Shown: piece by piece, positions 63,040 through 64,000 of the stretch | Position numbering within the stretch: position 1 is the stretch's first letter | How the letters are laid out: each line of letters starts with the position of its first letter | DNA from: Paracoxiella cheracis | Lineage (GTDB): Bacteria > Pseudomonadota > Gammaproteobacteria > Coxiellales > Coxiellaceae | DNA: 64,000 bases | NCBI RefSeq assembly: GCF_049348705.1 | Contig: NZ_CP186485.1 | Span: 1,240,001 to 1,304,000 of the forward strand | Direction of reading: 5' to 3' | Made by a program: the position numbers and the translations under genes | The notes under the pieces: model-generated | Told to the model about the DNA's origin: nothing | The model's input: the letters and a program-made list of their open reading frames with translations, nothing else | The model's database searches: none

Positions 63040-64000
63040 ATGAAAGAAAGCAATCAAGATACAGTGCAAAAATTCATGATCGAAGCCTTTAACGTGCGCG
63101 GTGTAATTGCTCACCTAAATGAAAGCATAAAAACAATAGTCTCGCAGCATCCTTATCCAAAACAAATTCAAAAGCTACTTGGGGAAACCTTACTAACAGC
63201 CAGTTTATTGTTGCCAATGATAAAATTAAAGGGTCGCATGATCATACAATTCCAAAGTGATGGTGCAATAAAAATGTTAGTAGCTCAAATAAATGATCAA
63301 GGTCATATTCGAGGATTAGCAAAATGGCAGCCCGATGCAAAAAAAAATGATTTAATATCTGGATTAGAAAATGGCGAGCTAGTCATCACTATTTTTCAAA
63401 AAGGCCAAGAAAAACCGTATCAAAGTATTGTTCCTTTGTATAACAAAGATATTTCAACTGCTATGACACACTATTTTGTACAATCAGAACAGCTCCTCAC
63501 CAAGTGTTACTTAACTGTTTCTGATGATTCTGCCACTGGAATGTTGTTACAAATGATGCCTGAAAATGAGAATATTGACCGTGAATTACAGTGGCAATCA
63601 CTCATGTCACATATGAAAGATTTTAATGTAAAGAAATTAACTGAATCCGACAACGTTACATTTCTAAAAACAACCGATGCGCGCCATGGAGAGCGAAGCG
63701 AAGGCGCGTATTCCGCGGTAGGCTCGGATTTTTTGCCGAGCGTAAGCGACTGCAAAAAATCTTTACGAGCCGTCAAGTCATTTGAGAGCCCGTGCGTAGT
63801 CGAGCCGTGAGGTCGCGGAGCGCGGGCGACGAGGACGTCCGCGGCTATTTAAGTTGTCGCGTATTGCGAGTCGATTATTGACAGGGATGGCAATAATCTA
63901 TCACGAGCATCGCGACACGCTTGCTTTCCTAATCAGGATATTCATTTATTTGAACCAGAACCATTAATGTTTAAATGCAGTTGTAGTTTAAAAAAAATGG
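63040..64000 (+). pseudogene. hslO: Hsp33 redox-regulated chaperone, interrupted by 249-bp element
   Basis: The first 211 codons match Hsp33 (VIAHLNESIKTIVSQHPYPK, QFQSDGAIKMLVAQ, MLLQMMPEN). The 249-bp element at 63675-63923 then adds 44 residues and a stop (63810). After it the frame resumes FPNQDIHLFEPEPLMFKCSC, the start of the zinc-binding redox switch (C-x-C) of Hsp33. Exact removal joins ...NVTFLKT-T-FPNQDIHL in frame. As encoded, the product lacks all four zinc cysteines. The gene runs off the window. Confidence 0.93.
63675..63923 (-). repeat. Structured mobile element, 249-bp form (copy G, inverted)
   Basis: Reverse complement orientation relative to the other copies: starts CGATGCGCGCC and ends CACGCTTG. 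It is the only one of nine copies on this strand. Inserted between AAAACAAC and CTTTCCTAAT in hslO. Confidence 0.95.

Noticed and set aside
13652..63923. The 249/281-bp family as group I or group II introns
   Set aside because: Too short for group II. The exon borders lack the U/G rules of group I, and copies occur in both orientations relative to genes, which true introns would not tolerate. Experimental splicing tests would still be worthwhile.

Overview
The window is a low-GC gammaproteobacterial chromosome segment. Two gene blocks have the same order as in Escherichia coli: uvrY-uvrC-pgsA-tRNA-Gly-tRNA-Cys-tRNA-Leu (42.9-46.6 kb) and dapA-bamC-purC (22.4-24.6 kb). Together with the heavy load of insertion sequences, broken genes and decayed prophage, this suggests a host-associated lineage, possibly of the Legionellales/Coxiellaceae type. 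That placement is inference only.

Layout: 0-5.8 kb carries a membrane protein and a three-gene operon (thiamine-diphosphate enzyme, FMN glutamate-synthase-like protein, semialdehyde dehydrogenase). 6.2-22.3 kb is a podovirus-like prophage remnant integrated in tRNA-Ser(CGA), with a displaced tRNA 3' end on the left and an integrase stump plus the intact tRNA on the right. It holds lysis/membrane genes, a large terminase, a tail fibre, internal virion proteins and a cargo gene for a tandem-repeat protein. 22.3-27.0 kb is host core (purC, bamC, dapA, kdgK, rmuC). 27-42.9 kb is an accessory stretch: a broken choloylglycine-hydrolase-type amidase, a methyltransferase, an MFS pump with divergent TetR regulator, an amidohydrolase, a thioredoxin-reductase-like protein and a MoeB-rhodanese fusion, followed by nested insertion sequences and an integrase stump beside tRNA-Leu. 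43-48.4 kb is host core plus two L,D-transpeptidase paralogues, the second cut by an IS3. 48.4-55.9 kb is a deep nest of IS elements (IS3, IS256, an IS4-like YREK element, IS982, IS481). 56-63 kb is a graveyard of accessory genes (HigBA-like module, DUF3800, RhuM and BRO fragments, a flavin monooxygenase split by IS982 and bracketed by a 143-bp MITE). The window ends in hslO, itself interrupted.

The most striking finding is a family of short, GC-rich, strongly structured mobile elements: 249 bp (seven copies) and 281 bp (two copies). Comparison of an intact and an interrupted IS3 copy shows insertion of exactly 249 bp with no target-site duplication and no loss. Removing the element also restores good reading frames in hslO, a signal peptide, an IS1 transposase, an IS256 transposase and a phage gene. 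The 249- and 281-bp forms differ by compensatory base changes in two stems. The element encodes no protein, lacks terminal inverted repeats, and lies in the same chromosomal direction in 8 of 9 copies. This resembles the behaviour of non-autonomous single-strand (IS200/IS605-type) transposons, though a new class is possible.

Other structured repeats are a hairpin family whose outer arms differ between copies but remain complementary (888, 5904 and 36383) and multi-hairpin units fused to tRNA 5' fragments upstream of tRNA-Gly and tRNA-Ser.
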